Positions 1 through 10,230 of a stretch of 64,000 nucleotides of DNA are shown piece by piece. Location: the NCBI GenBank assembly GCA_029721435.1, contig CM056574.1:78711001-78775000 (forward strand), given 5' to 3'. Within the stretch, counting starts at the first letter, position 1, and every line of letters begins with the position of its first letter. Source of the stretch: Gymnothorax reevesii (taxonomy: Eukaryota; Chordata; Actinopteri; Anguilliformes; Muraenidae). The notes under the pieces were generated by a model. That model was given only the letters and a program-made list of their open reading frames with translations. It was not told the DNA's origin and made no database searches. A program made the translations under genes and the position numbers.

Positions 1-89
1 GGACAAGGCCAAAGACCTTTACTGGATGCCCGTGATCTTTGGGCTCTGAGGCGCCACTTCTTCACTCACCGGCATGATTCTGTCATTTG
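1..89 (+). pseudogene. Tc1-like transposase fragment (N-terminal half, end of DNA-binding region)
   Basis: Frame 1 is open from the first base to a TGA at 88-90 and reads as the stretch of a fish Tc1-like transposase between the helix-turn-helix region and the catalytic domain (GQG.RPLLDARDLWALRRH, then HRHDSV). The open frame is entered from outside the window, so the true start is not visible. The same protein resumes at about 1255, which shows that roughly 1.16 kb was inserted near the HDSV codons. The same stretch recurs inside each unit of the array at 53301-63377. Assignment to the family is secure; the fragment cannot be functional. Confidence 0.8.
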
Positions 90-1254
90 ACACTATGAAA
101 TAGTAGCCTGGTAAAACCAGACTCTGCTACTTCGCTTTGCTTCGTACACAGAGTCTGGGTAGTCATCATTGACAAGTGTTTACTTACTTGTGGGTGGGCA
201 CTTGTCAGAAGTTTAAAATCATTGGTGTACCCGTAAACTAATCACTAACGTTTGGCGATGACGTATGTGATGCACCGGCTCAGCCGCCTAGTACTTCCGC
301 TGGAAACTACAGTCCTTCATACCAGGAATCCAGCGAAAACAAACTGATCCGTACATTAAAGTTGATACTGTACCTATACATATGCCCATCTACCAAATTT
401 TAGCTTTCACTCATTCACTTAAAAGAACCAAAGGTGCTGTTTCTGTTCTCCTAATAAGAAACAAACTGTTGAGCTATCGTTTATCCTGCAGATACTGCTG
501 CTGTTAAAAAAAAAAAAAAAAAACATAAGAGACTCGAAATCGAGGGCAGAATCGGCGAGAATAAAGCATTATTTACGTCAGGATGAAATCTGCGTTAACA
601 CGAAAACTGAACCGTTAACCATACTTGTGCTAACATCATACCCAGCTCGCTATCTAACTTTATAGCAACAGTTTGGCTCTAAGCATTTGGCTGTCTCAGA
701 CAGCCATTTCAGTCATGGATAATGACAACATAACACTGAGACAGCGAATTGGTCTTGTGACATGAACAAAAACACAGCTTTTAAAAAGTTTGCTGCTAAC
801 TTAAGTTGTGTGAAATTCGCAGGCAATGTAACACTAGAAGCTATAAGCTAGCTGAGGTGGTTCGGCTGTCTCTCACAGAGATGAACAGGGTGCCTTTTTC
901 ATGATGGCTGTTAAGTAGATATGAAAATCTGTAGGGAGTAGCGCTACAACATCATTTCCATTCAAAAAACTAACATTCATCTTGTTGTGACTATAAGTTG
1001 CAGATACCCAGGATTTTCTCCACGACAGAGCGAATGGCCTCCAATGTATCTATGTCCATGGCCATTGTTGATTTCGCAGACTACAATTTCAAACTCGGCG
1101 CAGCGGCTACATCATGGCTCTCAGTCACGCCTTCTGTTCGTTGGTTGGTCTGGCGTATTTTCTGCGGATGTTTAACGAGGCAGAGCTCCGAGTGATCAGA
1201 CTGAGTACGGAAGCGAAATGAAATTAAGTGTAAGTACGAAGGCTGGCGGAGTCA
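90..1254. other. Unidentified 1.16-kb insertion inside the Tc1-like element
   Basis: This segment separates two parts of one transposase. No convincing protein is encoded. It begins near a short hairpin-forming stretch around 105-165, where CCAGACTCTG and CAGAGTCTGG are inverted, and it contains an A-run at 507-523. The compact inverted motif near one end suggests a non-autonomous DNA transposon. I could not define a clean terminal repeat pair or target duplication, so the class is open. Confidence 0.4.
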
Positions 1255-2022
1255 GGCTTACTAAATGGGCCCAGGAAGACTTCAAGAAACTACTGCCTGT
1301 AAACACAGTCTGCCGTGCCATCCACAGATGCCACCTAAAACTCTATCATGCAAAAAGGAAGCCATTGTTGAACATGATCCAGAAGCGCCGCCGTGTTCTG
1401 TGAGCCAAGGCTCATTTAAAATGGAATATAGCATAGTGGCAAAGTGTCCTGTGGTCAGACGAGTCCAAATTTGACATTTTTGTTGGATATCATGGGCGTT
1501 GTGTCCTCCGGGCTAAAGAGGAGAAAGGCCACCCCTCCTGTCATCAGTGTTCAGTTCAAAAGCCAGCATCTCTGATGATATGGGGATGCAGTATTGCATA
1601 TGGTGCGGGACACTTGCATGTTTTAAAAAGCACCACAAATACTGAAAGGTATATAAAGGTTTTAGAGAAACATATGCTTCCTTCCAGATGACATCTATTC
1701 CAGGGAAGGCCTTGTGTATTTCAGCAGTACAATGCAAAACCACATACTGGAGCTTTTACAATGGCATGGCTTTGTAGTAGAAGAGTCCGTGTGCTGAACT
1801 GGCCTGCCTGCAGTCATGATCTTTCACTGGTTGAGAGCATTTTGCGCATAATTAAACTGAAAGTTTGTCAAAGGAGACCCAAAACTCTCCAGCAGCTAGA
1901 AGCCTGTATTAAACAAGAGTTGGATCAAATTCTAATTGCTAAACTCAAGAAACCTGTCTCCTCAATTCCCAGACGCCTCCACTCTGTATTAAACAGAAGA
2001 GGGGATGCCACACCATGGTAAA
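1255..2022 (+). pseudogene. Tc1-like transposase fragment (catalytic DDE domain)
   Basis: Read across two or three frames, the segment gives the ordered landmarks of a Tc1/mariner-superfamily transposase: [42 protein letters not shown] (first catalytic Asp), LMIWGC, FQQYNAKPH (where the family has a QDNAKPH Asp, here replaced by Tyr) and NWPACSHDLSLVESI (Glu-containing third motif). It ends at RRGDATPW and a stop at 2019-2021. Several in-frame stops and shifts are present, and the second catalytic Asp is lost. The protein would cut and paste the element at TA sites; this copy is dead. Confidence 0.85.
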
Positions 2023-2242
2023 CAGGCCCCTGTCCTAACTTTTTTGAGACCTGTAGCAGCCATCAAATTTGAAATGAGCTCATTTTGTGGATAAAATTGT
2101 AAAATTTCTCAGTTTCAACATTTGCTATGTTATCTCTGTTCTATTGTGAATAAAATACTGGCTGGTGTGATTTGAAAGTCATTGCATTTTGATTTTATTC
2201 ACAATTTACATTTCGTCCTAACTATTTTGGAATTGGGGTTGT

Positions 2243-2280
2243 ATATTGCCTGTCAGTGGTGCCAGTAGTCTTGGAACCCA

Positions 2281-2322
<42 letters not shown>

Positions 2323-2980
2323 GTGCGTGTGTGTGTGCGTGTGTGCGTGTGCGCGTGCATGCCCTTTCTCATGTTCTATCTTGAAAATAAATTAACAAAT
2401 AAAGAAAGAAATTAACACTGACTGTACTGCTTTTTGGAAGTAGGGGATGGGTTACCGATGTGCATCTCAGGTCAGAGAGATTGGATTGACTACACGATAT
2501 CAACAGGCAGGCTATATCTATTTTTACATTTCTTTCTTCACATACTGAAAAGGTCTAAGGCTTTGGGTGTGCACAATGGAAAATGGAGGAAAGAGGAGGA
2601 GGAAAATAAATCCCAATATAGAGGTATGTCATCTTTTACAACATAAATAAATGCCACTTTGTGCGAAGAACTTGAATTTGTACTAGTTTTCATTAGCTAA
2701 ATTGAATTAAAACAAAGTCTGGGTAATAATGCTGACTAGATGCTATGATAGCTGCTAAGGAATAATGTTGAGGAATCATCCGAATATCACACCAGAAACT
2801 TAACTGGTTAATGGTTGCTGAGTCATTCCATGCCAAGTGATCAAATGGTTCCCTGGTGACCATCTCTGGTTTTGCTTAAAGTCTGCCAAAATGAACCTTT
2901 GAGTGTATAATTAACATCTGGAAATTTTCATGGTCCAACTCCCACCAGTTTGGATTTATGACCCTTTAAATTTTGGATGC
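2243..2980. repeat. TG microsatellite (2283-2359) in otherwise featureless DNA
   Basis: A (TG)n tract with GC interruptions covers 2283-2359. From 2360 to 2980 I see no gene, terminal repeat or recognisable element; short open frames there match nothing known to me. Confidence 0.85.
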
Positions 2981-3935
2981 AACACCCATTTTTAGAACGG
3001 GACTGCCTGAAGTGGTTTTGGGAAGTCAATATCTCTACAATTGAGACTCCCTGAAGGCTGAAAATGTGTAGCCTTTCAGAATGTGTGCTTAGTGTTATAT
3101 TATATCGCACCATTTAGCAGTTGTCAGTACCCAAGGAGGGAACTTTCGTAAAACAGACCTTAGGGCCCTGGGGGTTTGGAGGACCCCTGAGACCACATTG
3201 CGAAATACAGGGCCCCTGAAACCACATATTATGAAAAAAATCAATTTCTTTGCAGGTATATCAAATATGGGTACAGATCCATGAGTAAAAGGCTTATGAA
3301 CCACCCCTGATTGCATGTTCATGGATTGGTTGGAGTCTGAAAAGGGTCTGCAATTGAAAATTGCCAAAAATGGCCCCTCTAACGATGGCACAAAAACCCA
3401 TGTGGGATAGTACCAAGCCTAACCAACTTTTTTGCCCCTGTAAACTTTACTCTTTCCCCCCCAGAACAGCAAACTTTGACCTGGGAAAAAGAAGGGAAGG
3501 AGGAGAGAACCAAAACTGAAAACTTGCAATAATGTAGCTTATAAACAGATGAAACAGGGGTAAAAAGTTGGTTAGGTTGGGTACTGGGTACAGTTGCAGA
3601 CCCTATTCAGACCCCCATGAACACACTATCAGGGGTGGTTCATAAGCCTTTTACTCATAGACTTGTAACCATATTTGATATCCCTACAAAGAAATTGATG
3701 TTATTTCACAATATGTGGTCTCGGGGTCCCTCCAAACCCCCAGGACCCCAAGGTTTGTCTTTGGGAACCCACAACTGCTAAATGGTGCATGATAATGTAA
3801 ATCTAAGCACAGATTCTGAAAGACTGGACTAGAATTGGCCAGACTACCGATATTCAGCCTTCTGGGAGTCTCCATTGTGGAGATATTGACCTCCCAAAAC
3901 CACTTTGAGCATTAATGTTGTAAAAAGTGGGTGTG
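2981..3935. repeat. Long imperfect inverted repeat (foldback), about 950 bp
   Basis: The left arm (2981-3452) and right arm (3548-3935) are reverse complements over most of their length, around a spacer of about 95 bases. Clear paired landmarks include the segment containing AGTGGTTTTGGGA near 3013 and its complement near 3893; CACCATTTAGCAGTTGT near 3106 and its complement near 3773; GGCTTATGAACCACCCCTGA near 3291 and its complement near 3633; and CTAACCAACTTTTT near 3419 and its complement near 3568. The left arm carries about 40-80 extra bases around 3357-3400. No coding frame spans it. This is the shape of a foldback DNA transposon or a head-to-head duplication. Confidence 0.9.
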
Positions 3936-4226
3936 GCGCCCATGTTACTGACTGTAGTCAACTATCACAATGTAGCATGGCATAATATAGTGAGAGGACC
4001 AGGCCATTCAACCCCAAGTGCTTACCATTTTCTGACAACTAAATTGTAGGAAATGCTTGCTTACCATTCAGAGCTCTTCAGAGCTCACTTTACCAAACCT
4101 GGTCTTGTTTTTGTTTACACTAAATAATCCAGGCTTTTCCACACTGTGATCACTGACTGTGAGAAAAATATTTCTGATTGTGTAAAAGCAAGATTACGTG
4201 CATTTACATTTATTCGTTCTGCCGAC
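3936..4226. other. No feature recognised
   Basis: This spacer between the foldback and the SINE fragment has no coding or repeat signal that I can name. Confidence 0.5.
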
Positions 4227-4480
4227 AGAGCTTGGGCTCGAATCAGGCTTGGGGCCTTTCCAAGCTGAGTTTGCATGTTCTCCCCATGCTTATGTAAGTG
4301 TCCTCTCACACTCCAAAGACATGCATGTCTGATTAATTGGAGAATAAAATTAGCCAGAGGTATGAGTGTGTGATTGAACAGTGTGCGTGCCCCATGATGG
4401 ATTGGTAAGCTCTCCAGGGTGTGTACCTGCATTTTGGCTGGGATAGGCTCCAGCTCCCCTGAGACCCTAATGAGGAAGAA
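4227..4480 (+). repeat. Teleost tRNA-derived SINE fragment (3' body)
   Basis: The segment carries the conserved landmarks of a very common ray-finned-fish interspersed repeat: GCTCGAATC (box-B-like), GAGTTTGCATGTTCTCCCC, CCAAAGACATGCATG, CCAGGGTGTG and TGGGATAGGCTCCAGC, in that order. The tRNA-like head is degraded. It lies immediately outside the left end of the Harbinger element. Open frames across it on the minus strand are accidental. Confidence 0.65.
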
Positions 4481-4739
4481 CTGTTTCATATAGGGGTCTA
4501 TTCTCCCATGGGCGTAAGTCGAAAAAAGCGCGTAGCTACGTGCTTTTCAGCCTATGCGTATTCTCCCCTCGACTTAAGTCTGTGCATTACGCGCCCCGAA
4601 GGCAGTTACGCGCTTGGGGCGGAGCAAGGCCAAAATCGGGGCGTTTCCAGGCGTTTCTCAGGCAAATAACACTTACGCATATTTTCCCCCTGGCTTACGC
4701 GCTTTTTCTGTCAAGCGCTTTTGAGGGCTGTATTAAGGT

Positions 4740-4998
4740 CAAGCGCCAACATAAGGCGAAATGGAATATTACGTTTGATGTCGGTTATAGCCGAATTTTA
4801 ACATTAAACTTTATTTTATTTAACATGGTAAAGTTTGAGAGATTTAATATTCGATTGTTCTTCCTTATTTCTAAACTACATTTCTCATAGCCATAATAAT
4901 TTATCAAACAAAATCATAACATGATATTACGCATCAGCCTCTTCTCCAATCAATTCAATTACAAACACAAAACAATTAATTAATTAATACGAGTATAC
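4740..4998. other. Harbinger interior, left of the LTR element; no gene
   Basis: AT-rich sequence between the left terminal repeat and the LTR element. No coding signal is visible. The last four bases, ATAC (4995-4998), are the left copy of the LTR element's target duplication. Confidence 0.7.
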
Positions 4999-5479
4999 TG
5001 TAATGTGAATATAGGCCACTAGATGGCAGTATTTACCTTTTTTTTTTGTTAAGCTCAGACTGGAGTCATGTTTAGACATGTCCTGGACATGTCTGGGGCA
5101 AGTCTCAGAAAATTAAAAAAAAAGAGTTCTAAATGTGGGTGGGGTCTGCAAAAGAGTATATAAGGAAAAGAATTGAGACAGTAGAGTAGTAGGAGAAATT
5201 GCAAGAAGATGACCAGACCTGCCATTCTGTTCAAGACCTGTGACGTTTCTTTTGTGGATTTCTTTGCCTGTGTTTGAGCATTTTCATTATCCAGGACATC
5301 ACCAAGCCACCCCACAAAAAGGGACTGTAAATATTTCTTTTTTTTCCTATTCAATCTTTGTCAGTTTAGTTAGTTGTTGTGTTTAATTAAATGTGTTTAA
5401 GTTTTTAAAACTGTGTCTGTCATCCCTTGCTGTTGCTGTTGTGTTGTTTTAAATGTAATAACAAATTGGGGCCATAACA
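4999..5479 (+). repeat. 5' LTR of the Gmr1-like element
   Basis: It starts TGTAATGTGAATATAGG and ends GGCCATAACA. A TATA-like GAGTATATAAGG at 5154-5165 is a plausible core promoter, with transcription expected roughly 25-30 bases downstream. The minus-strand frame of 99 codons in the LTR recurs in the other LTR and is a by-product of the repeat. Confidence 0.9.
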
Positions 5480-5482
5480 AAT

Positions 5483-5500
5483 TGGGGGCTCAAGGTCCCG
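5483..5500 (+). promoter_or_regulatory. Candidate primer binding site
   Basis: TGGGGGCTC begins three bases after the 5' LTR. These nine bases match the start of the proline-tRNA primer site used by many vertebrate retroelements. The match weakens after the ninth base, so the primer identity is an inference. Confidence 0.55.
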
Positions 5501-5595
5501 GATAGACCATTTTGTGAGTCATTTATTAAAAATCTAACATTTCAAATTGTAAAATTGATTTTTTTTAATTGAATACATACATATTGACAACAACA

Positions 5596-5775
5596 ATGGA
5601 TGATTTCTTGGCATCACCAACCGTAGGGGTTTTGAAGTCTTTTAAAAAGACAGAACTGCTAGAAATTTGCAGACATTTAGAGCTGACAGAGGTGAAACCA
5701 GCCATGCGAAAAGCAAGACTGGCTCGAGAGATAGTTGAATATTATATTGATAATATAATCAGTTTGAGCAACTAA
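5596..5775 (+). pseudogene. gag: gag N-terminus of the Gmr1-like element, frameshifted
   Basis: An ATG at 5596 opens a frame starting MDDFLASPTVGVLKSF and continuing through a charged helix-rich segment to a stop at 5773-5775. The frame of the main polyprotein is open only from 5754, just after a TAA at 5751-5753. A one-base deletion or equivalent event somewhere in 5754-5775 therefore separates the gag start from the rest of the polyprotein. Without that start, the downstream frame has no nearby ATG in a good position. The element is therefore probably not autonomous, unless ribosomes shift frame there; I see no classical slippery heptamer. Confidence 0.75.
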
Positions 5776-8700
5776 AAATTAAAATTGAAACTAAAAATAA
5801 ATTTTGTGCCAGTCAGGAGGTAAAACTGGTGCCTCCATTTTCGGAAAAGGATGTTGACAACCATTTCCAGTGTTTTGAAAAGGTAGCAAAGAGTTGCCAG
5901 TGGCCAAAGGAACACTGGCCTCTGATGTTGCAAACTGTCCTCAAGGGTAAAGCTCAACAAGCCTATTCGGCTTTGTCTGCAGATGATTCCTCTGATAATG
6001 AGGTTGTCAAAAAGGTTATTTTGAGAGCTTATGAGTTGGTTCCAGAGGCTTACCGACAGAAATTCAGAGGTCTGAAGAAATCTGAAAATCAGACTTATGT
6101 GGAATTTGCTAATGAGAAGAAGGTTTGCTTTGAGCGCTGGTGTACTTCTATGGAGGTCAAGGATGATTTCAACTCACTAAAAGAGATGGTGTTAGTTGAA
6201 GAATTCAAGAACTGTGTTAAAGATGATGTTAAGACCTACCTTAATGAGAAGCAAGCACTGAATTTGCAATCAGCTGCCAAATTTGCAGATGAATATGTTC
6301 TCACACATAAGTCCAAATTTCAGTCTAGCAGTAATAATAGATGGTCCCAATTTCAGAAAAAGGGTTATGGTGATAACCAAGATTCCTCACCCAAAGACAA
6401 AGACAAATCTGGTGATGGTGCTCAGAAATCCAGTAACAGGTCTGATCAAAGTGTGAAAGCTGACAGTGGGAAAAGTGGTCTAGTTTGCAGTTATTGCAAG
6501 AAATCTGGTCATATTACAACTAACTGTTGGTTCCTTAAAGCTAAGAAAGAAAAAGAAAAGGATACCAAACCAAATGCCTTTGTGAAAACAAGGTTAGAAA
6601 CCCCTGTAGTAGATAACCGATCTGCTAAATTGCCTGCTTCTTGTGGGGCTAAAAAGCCTGATACAGCTGACTTTGTGAGGGAGGAATTTCTTCCATTTGT
6701 GCCAGAGGGATTTGTGGCTCTGAATGAGCATTCTTCTCCTGTCCCCATATATATCCTAAGGGATACCGGAGCTTCTCAGTCACTTTTGTTGATGGACTCC
6801 TTGGAGTTACGTGATGAGACCGCTTCAGGGGATTTCATACTTGTACAAGGTATTGAAGGGAGGACTGTATCTGTACCCCTGCGCTCTATATTCTTGAAGT
6901 CAGATTTAGTTACAGGACAGGTAAAGGTGGGACTGATGTCAAGTTTACCTATAAAGGGTGTTTCTCTGTTGCTAGGCAATGACCTGGCTGGGGGCAAAGT
7001 AGTTCCCCCTGTACATCTTACTTCACAGCCGAGCACTGAAGATGGGGATGAGGACCCATCTCTGTATCCTTCTTGCGCAGTGACTCGTGCTATGGCCAAG
7101 AAGGCTAAAGAAGATGATGTTGTGGTGCCGTCCAGTACATTGAATAGTCAGGACTCAGGTGGTTCGCCTCATGACTCTGATTGGCCTACTATGGTTTCTC
7201 CGTTTGAGGACTTATCAGATACTTTTATCAGTTCTCTATTCAGCCAGCCGGATGGGTCTGGTGATTCTGATGTGTCTGGAGACTTGTCTCTGTCCAGAAA
7301 GCGGTTGATTGAGGAGCAAACTAATGATCCTGAAATTTGTGTACTAAAGAGGAGAGCCCTTCCTGATAAAGAAATAGACGCAGTTCCAGTTGGGTATTAT
7401 CTCAAGGATGGTGTGTTGATGCGGAAGTGGCGCCCTCCTGATATCCCTGCCAATGCAGATTGGGCAGTGGTCAGGCAAATTGTTGTTCCGAAGGTCTACA
7501 GGAATGAGATCTTAACAATGGCTCATAGTTTACCTTTAGGAGGTCATCTTGGTGTTAACAAGACTGTTGATAAGATCATGAAACACTTCTTTTGGCCTGG
7601 GCTTCGGAAAGACGTTTCCAACTTTTGCAAAACCTGTCACACTTGTCAGGTAGTTGGAAAACACCAGTTAGACCCACCTGTAGCTCCATTGCAGCCTATC
7701 CCAGCATTTGGGGAGCCATTCTCTAGGGTCATTGTTGATTGCGTTGGTCCATTACCCAAGACTAGATCTGGAAATCAGTACTTGTTGACAATCATGCGTG
7801 CATCTACCAGATTCCCCGAAGCCATACCTCTACGTAACATCAAGGCAACTGCAATCTCGAAGGCTTTGATAAAGTTCCTCACGTTGTTTGGCCTTCCCAG
7901 GGAAATTCAGTCAGACGAGGGAAGCAATTTCACTTCAGGATTGTTTCAGCAGGTTGTGTATGAACTAGGTGCAAAGCAGATTCTTTCTAGTGCCTATCAT
8001 CCAGAAAGTCAGGGTGCCTTAGAGCGGTTTCATTCCACTCTCAAGACAATGATGAGGACTTATTGTTATGACCATGAGAAAGACTGGGATGAAGGGGTTC
8101 ATTTGCTGTTGTTTGCAGCTAGAGAAGCAGTGCAGGAGTCTACTGGATTCAGTCCATTTGAGCTGGTGTTTGGTCATGAAGTGAGAGGACCTTTGCTATT
8201 ATTGAGTGAACAATGGCAAGAGAAAGAGCCGCATATCAGTCTGTTAGACTATGTTGGCAAGTTCAAGGAAAGATTGCGTGCAGCTTGTGACCTTGCCAAA
8301 GAGAACTTGAAATCAAGTCAGGGAAAAATGAAAACTTGGTATGATCATAAGGCTAGAAGCCGTGAGTTTAAACCAGGAGAAAAGGTCCTTGTGTTGTTTC
8401 CCTTGCAGTCCAATCCATTGCAGGCTAGATTTCATGGTCCTTATGAAATTCTGACAAAACTCAATGATCTCAATTACATTGTGAAGACTCCAGATAGGAG
8501 AAAACCAAAACAATTGTGTCATATTAACATGCTAAAGCCTTATCATGACAGAAATGCTAGGGTTGCAGCTGTCACTTCAGATTCTCCAATGGTCGAAACG
8601 TGTGAAGATGAGGGGGAGTTTCAAGATGATGAACCAAGAATTAAAGCTGAAGTTCTTTCATGTAAATTGTCAAACACTGAAGTGTTGCAAAATCTTGATG

Positions 8701-10091
8701 TAAAACTCCAGCACTTAGAACCCTCACAGAGAGATCAGTTTGAGAGGTTGATCAAGAAATATGAGGATTTGTTTCCTGATGTTCCAAAGAGAGTTACTAT
8801 AGCCTCTCATGATGTAGATGTTGGTGATGCCAAACCAATAAAACGGCATCCATACCGGATGAATCCTGAAAAGAGAAAGATTGCTGAGAAAGAGGTTGAG
8901 TACATGTTAAAACATGATATTATCAGACCCTCCAACTCAGATTGGAGTTCACCCTGTGTGCTAGTTCCAAAACCTGATGGAAGTACTAGATTCTGTACAG
9001 ATTATCGCAAAGTAAATGCTGTAACTAGAACTGATGTGTTTCCAATACCTAGGATTGATGATTGTATTGATAGAGTAGGGCAAGCAAAGTTTCTGACTAA
9101 GATTGATTTATTGAAAGGTTATTGGTGTGTGCCTTTAACTGAGAGGGCTAAGAGCATCTCTGCTTTTGCCACACCATCTGGATTGTACCAGTATGAAGTC
9201 CTACCCTTTGGCATGAAAAATGCCCCAGCCACGTTCCAAAGGATGATACAGTCTACAATCGCCGGATTTCCACACACGGGTGCGTACATCGATGACCTGA
9301 TCACATGGAGTGACTCCTGGGAAGAACATCTAAAAGATGTAGAGACGTTGTTCCAGCGCCTGACCCAGGCTAACCTGACTGTTAACCTGAGCAAGAGTGA
9401 CTTTGGTTGTGCTACTGTCACCTATCTTGGCTACGTCATAGGCCAGGGTAAGGTGGCACCCATAAATGCTAAAGTCCAAGCCATCATGGACTTTCCAGTT
9501 CCTGACAACAAAAAAGCTTTGCGCCGCTTCCTTGGAATGATCGGGTACTACCGCAAGTTCTGCAAGAACTTTGCTGAGATTGCTCTCAGTCTAACTAACC
9601 AACTGAAGAAAGGCGTAAAGTTCACCTGGGATTATGCATGCCAGAGAGCCTTCGATTGCCTGAAGTCTCTGCTGTGTCACTTCCCCGTGCTCAAATCTCC
9701 TGACTTCAACAAACCGTTCTCCATTGCGGTCGATGCTAGCGACCAAGCTTGTGGATCTGCGCTCCTACAGAGAAGTGACTCTGATGACATTGAGCATCCC
9801 GTGGCATACTTCTCCAGGAAGTTCAATCGCCACCAAAAGAACTATTCCACAATAGAGAAGGAGCTGTTGGCTCTGGTTCTTTCTTTACAACACTTTGAGG
9901 TTTATGTTTGTACAGGACAAAAGCCAATGATTGTGTACACTGACCACAATCCGTTAATGTTTTTGAGTAAGATGAAAAACAAAAATCGGAGATTGTTGAA
10001 TTGGAGTTTGATTTTACAGGAGTTTGACTTGGAAATTAAGCATGTGAAGGGTACAGACAATGTAATTGCTGATTGCTTATCCCGTGTTTGA
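5754..10091 (+). CDS. gag-pol: gag-pol polyprotein, Gmr1 type (capsid, PR, IN, RT, RNase H)
   Basis: The frame is open from 5754 to a TGA at 10089-10091 with no internal stop. Numbering from the GTG at 5829, the landmarks are: SCAN-like capsid helices at about 70-160; a CCHC knuckle at 220-233 (CSYCKKSGHITTNC); protease DTGA at 312-315; the integrase zinc finger His566, His573, Cys603 and Cys606 region; and integrase core Asp637, Asp696 and Glu732, the last two 35 residues apart as in active enzymes. These are followed by reverse transcriptase Asp1093 and YIDD at 1153-1156, then RNase H Asp1302, Glu1345, Asp1372 and Asp1415. All catalytic residues I can check are present. The protein would package, reverse-transcribe and integrate the element RNA. 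The gag start upstream is out of frame. Confidence 0.93.
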   Translation, partial: YNQFEQLKIKIETKNKFCASQEVKLVPPFSEKDVDNHFQCFEKVAKSCQWPKEHWPLMLQTVLKGKAQQAYSALSADDSSDNEVVKKVILRAYELVPEAYRQKFRGLKKSENQTYVEFANEKKVCFERWCTSMEVKDDFNSLKEMVLVEEFKNCVKDDVKTYLNEKQALNLQSAAKFADEYVLTHKSKFQSSSNNRWSQFQKKGYGDNQDSSPKDKDKSGDGAQKSSNRSDQSVKADSGKSGLVCSYCKKSGHITTNCWFLKAKKEKEKDTKPNAFVKTRLETPVVDNRSAKLPASCGAKKPDTADFVREEFLPFVPEGFVALNEHSSPVPIYILRDTGASQSLLLMDSLELRDETASGDFILVQGIEGRTVSVPLRSIFLKSDLVTGQVKVGLMSSLPIKGVSLLLGNDLAGGKVVPPVHLTSQPSTEDGDEDPSLYPSCAVTRAMAKKAKEDDVVVPSSTLNSQDSGGSPHDSDWPTMVSPFEDLSDTFISSLFSQPDGSGDSDVSGDLSLSRKRLIEEQTNDPEICVLKRRALPDKEIDAVPVGYYLKDGVLMRKWRPPDIPANADWAVVRQIVVPKVYRNEILTMAHSLPLGGHLGVNKTVDKIMKHFFWPGLRKDVSNFCKTCHTCQVVGKHQLDPPVAPLQPIPAFGEPFSRVIVDCVGPLPKTRSGNQYLLTIMRASTRFPEAIPLRNIKATAISKALIKFLTLFGLPREIQSDEGSNFTSGLFQQVVYELGAKQILSSAYHPESQGALERFHSTLKTMMRTYCYDHEKDWDEGVHLLLFAAREAVQESTGFSPFELVFGHEVRGPLLLLSEQWQEKEPHISLLDYVGKFKERLRAACDLAKENLKSSQGKMKTWYDHKARSREFKPGEKVLVLFPLQSNPLQARFHGPYEILTKLNDLNYIVKTPDRRKPKQLCHINMLKPYHDRNARVAAVTSDSPMVETCEDEGEFQDDEPRIKAEVLSCKLSNTEVLQNLDVKLQHLEPSQRDQFERLIKKYEDLFPDVPKRVTIASHDVDVGDAKPIKRHPYRMNPEKRKIAEKEVEYMLKHDIIRPSNSDWSSPCVLVPKPDGSTRFCTDYRKVNAVTRTDVFPIPRIDDCIDRVGQAKFLTKIDLLKGYWCVPLTERAKSISAFATPSGLYQYEVLPFGMKNAPATFQRMIQSTIAGFPHTGAYIDDLITWSDSWEEHLKDVETLFQRLTQANLTVNLSKSDFGCATVTYLGYVIGQGKVAPINAKVQAIMDFPVPDNKKALRRFLGMIGYYRKFCKNFAEIALSLTNQLKKGVKFTWDYACQRAFDCLKSLLCHFPVLKSPDFNKPFSIAVDASDQACGSALLQRSDSDDIEHPVAYFSRKFNRHQKNYSTIEKELLALVLSLQHFEVYVCTGQKPMIVYTDHNPLMFLSKMKNKNRRLLNWSLILQEFDLEIKHVKGTDNVIADCLSRV

Positions 10092-10220
10092 ATATGTATA
10101 TATATATATCACTTGTTTATTTGAATATTGTATGATATGTATAAATAAACAAGTGTTCACTTAACCATTTTGTATTGAAAAGAAAAATTTTGCCTTTATG
10201 AGTCAAAATTTTTCCCTTTT

Positions 10221-10230
10221 GGAATGGAGG
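10221..10230 (+). promoter_or_regulatory. Polypurine tract of the Gmr1-like element
   Basis: The purine-rich GGAATGGAGG, broken only by one T, directly abuts the 3' LTR at 10231. This is the expected position of the plus-strand primer. Confidence 0.7.

Larger units (their letters stand above)
1..2242 (+). mobile_element. Tc1-like DNA transposon, 3' terminus in window, interrupted
   Basis: The element runs in from the left edge and ends near 2242 with a terminal repeat that, read inward on the minus strand, starts TACAACCCCAATTCC. The same terminus occurs at 52488, and a related one at 14225. Non-coding sequence from 2023 to 2242 is the family's 3' region, with GTCCTAACT close to the end. The 5' terminus lies outside the window. 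Confidence 0.75.

Noticed and set aside
4115..4489. 124-codon minus-strand frame
   Set aside because: It is the complement of a widespread SINE body.
5055..5354. 99-codon minus-strand frame, identical at 10286-10585
   Set aside because: It lies in the two LTRs and is duplicated only because they are LTRs; no protein features.
10091..10230. env gene after the Gmr1-like polyprotein
   Set aside because: Only 140 bases separate the stop from the LTR; there is no room for an envelope frame.
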